44,735 nucleotides of DNA from Gamarada debralockiae (Eukaryota > Ascomycota > Leotiomycetes > Helotiales > Hyphodiscaceae), in NCBI GenBank assembly GCA_002803225.1, contig NXFV01000766.1, forward strand, positions 1 through 44,735, in the 5' to 3' direction. The translations under genes were made by a program, and so were the position numbers. Below the pieces are notes generated by a model, which was not told the DNA's origin, ran no database searches, and saw only the letters and a program-made list of their open reading frames with translations. Positions 43,661 to 44,735 of this stretch are shown here, piece by piece; position 1 is the stretch's first letter; each line of letters starts with the position of its first letter.

Positions 43661-44242
43661 TTGGCATGTGGGGCATGTACTGTGACTGGGCGCAGTGGAT
43701 TCTGCTCCTTTGTCTCCCGAGACACCGGAAACAGGCAGATTCCGCAGATGATTCAGGACCGTCCCAATGTACCTTGTCCTGTATCACGAGCGCGGATCTG
43801 GTTGTGCAGCACAAAGTTCCAGCAAAGAGCTGCTCTGTCTGAGTTTGACGTCAATGAACGGATGTCTTGGCCCTGGGATCGTGAGACGAAGCGTCCAGAA
43901 GACAGGGCCTATTCTCTTCTAGGCATTTTCGGTATCCACATGCCGTTAATCTACGGCGAGGGAATGTTCAATGCGCTCAGTCGGCTTCAATTGGAGCTCG
44001 ACCGGCGAGCCAACGAACAGTTACCAGATCTTTCGAGAAATCCAATTCTAAATCCACATCCAGTGAAAAGGAACTATCGCAAAGTAATTGTGTTGATCAT
44101 ATACTGGGAGTTTGATCAGCTGGTGACGGCTGTAAGTTCGCATGCTACGCATTGTATGGAATTATCGCCGCAGGTTACGCCCAGAACTCAGTTAGTCCTA
44201 GGGGATTATCGGACTGTTTCATGTCGACATTGGAAGATCTAG
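43661..44242 (+). pseudogene. HET-E/HET-D-like protein fragment
   Basis: The frame begins at TTG, with no ATG. It contains a hallmark of the C-terminal part of large HET proteins of the HET-E/HET-D type: FDVNERMSWPWDRETKRPED, then RAYSLLGIFGIHMPLIYGEG, followed by FNALSRLQLELDRR. In intact proteins this follows the HET domain and precedes NACHT or repeat modules. Neither is present, and no ALSYxWG or LWVDxxCI core is found upstream in any frame. It ends 1 bp before the right arm of unit 2, so it may have been captured as a fragment. Confidence 0.65.
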
Positions 44243-44735
44243 CACATTCAAAGACAGCTCGTGAGCCACAGCCCTAATTATTAAACATAAATACGCTATA
44301 ATTACCGTAACTATGACCAGGGACCCTTGATCGCTTGATTGGAGGTATCAACACATGTGGCGATATCATACTGTATGCCACAGCACTCCCTGGCCACCAC
44401 AAGGCTGACAATGATTTTTCAGTATCGTGGCGAGGCTCGGAAACCCAAATCAAACTGTTCTATGAGTTTGAATAGCCTAAAGAGCTCGTGGTAGTGCTGG
44501 AGATCAAGGGGTCCTATTTTACTCCGAATTGACGCCCTCCGCAATCAAGCGCGACAGCAACGACGTGATCGTAATTTTCAGAGTAGCCGGGGTTTGGACT
44601 GTTCAGGAGTGGTCACACAATATGACTGACACAAAAATATAGAAATTTTCAATGGATTCACAAATTTAGAATCAATTGAATTCAAAGTACCGATGGTTTG
44701 TCTCGTCACGGGGTGCGTCTCTCGACGCAGGGACG
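44243..44735 (-). repeat. Right arm of unit 2 (copy D), cut by window end
   Basis: Nearly the same sequence as 32442-32959 over its length, and identical in the last 62 bases (44674-44735). The inverted partner is 34304-34790. The outermost bases (expected GACGTTA) are beyond the window. Confidence 0.9.

Larger units (their letters stand above)
34304..44735. mobile_element. TIR-bounded unit 2 with CorA-like and SNTX/GTPase cargo (right tip cut by window end)
   Basis: Long inverted arms at 34304-34790 and 44243 to the window end enclose more than 10.4 kb. Inside are two intact genes (36000-37783 and 39071-42766), a DUF3716-like and a HET-E-like fragment, and a pogo/Fot-type transposase N-terminal remnant (37748-38167). 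TA abuts the left tip; the last few bases of the right tip lie outside the window. The large size, the captured genes and the lack of a complete transposase suggest a non-autonomous cargo-bearing transposon related to unit 1. Confidence 0.65.

Noticed and set aside
28350..44735. Starship-type giant element
   Set aside because: No DUF3435 tyrosine recombinase is visible, and the borders are terminal inverted repeats with TA, which fits a DDE-type transposon better.
1..44735. CRISPR arrays, rRNA genes, riboswitches
   Set aside because: None seen. The only short tandem repeats have no spacers, and the organism is clearly a fungus.

Overview
The window is fungal nuclear DNA. Genes have short introns of about 45-125 bp with GTAAGT/GTATGT-type donors and CTAAC/CTGAC branch points. 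The protein families are those of filamentous ascomycetes: HET domains, Zn2Cys6 regulators, Msy-type mechanosensitive channels, an F-BAR RhoGAP, Ty1/copia and Tc1/mariner/pogo relics. The relic families look most like Leotiomycetes to me, but that is an inference from memory.

Layout. 1-763: dead end of a Ty1/copia element with its 3' LTR, inserted into a broken Tc1/mariner transposase (761-1903). 2-6 kb: gene-poor, ending in a decayed ECM33-like surface-protein gene on the minus strand (4047-6004) that carries a solo LTR of the same copia family. 6260-7350: an intact four-exon type I membrane protein. 7753-7849: a run of four short hairpins. 9505-10439: an intact multi-pass membrane protein. 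11-24 kb: a graveyard holding an MscS/Msy channel, a secreted repeat peptide, a HET-domain gene, a Zn2Cys6 regulator, an NmrA-like gene and a second regulator, all broken by stops or frameshifts. Inside it sits one intact five-exon methyltransferase (14005-15277), and at its edge a small secreted-peptide gene (23878-24146). 25445-27987: an intact seven-exon Rgd1-type F-BAR/RhoGAP gene, the only clear core gene.

28.35-44.7 kb is the most unusual part. Four copies of one terminal sequence, with a GCGTC/GACGC hairpin and abutting TA, are arranged head-to-tail as two inward-facing pairs: 28350 with 32959, and 34304 with the window end. The right arms are about 500-bp copies of each other, and the second unit also has a diverged inverted arm on its left, giving terminal inverted repeats of roughly 490 bp. 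The first unit (4.6 kb) carries an intact HET-domain gene. The second (over 10.4 kb) carries an intact CorA-like membrane protein, an intact 1231-residue protein joining an SNTX/MACPF-like N-terminus to a zinc-ribbon and an AIG1-like GTPase, a DUF3716-like fragment, a HET-E-like fragment and a pogo/Fot transposase remnant. I read these as two related DNA transposons, possibly pogo-type, that have captured genes resembling fungal self/non-self recognition and cell-death genes.

Many broken genes show changes that fit repeat-induced point mutation (C to T / G to A), such as CAA to TAA and TGG to TAG. The cargo genes of the two TIR-bounded units are open and look spared.
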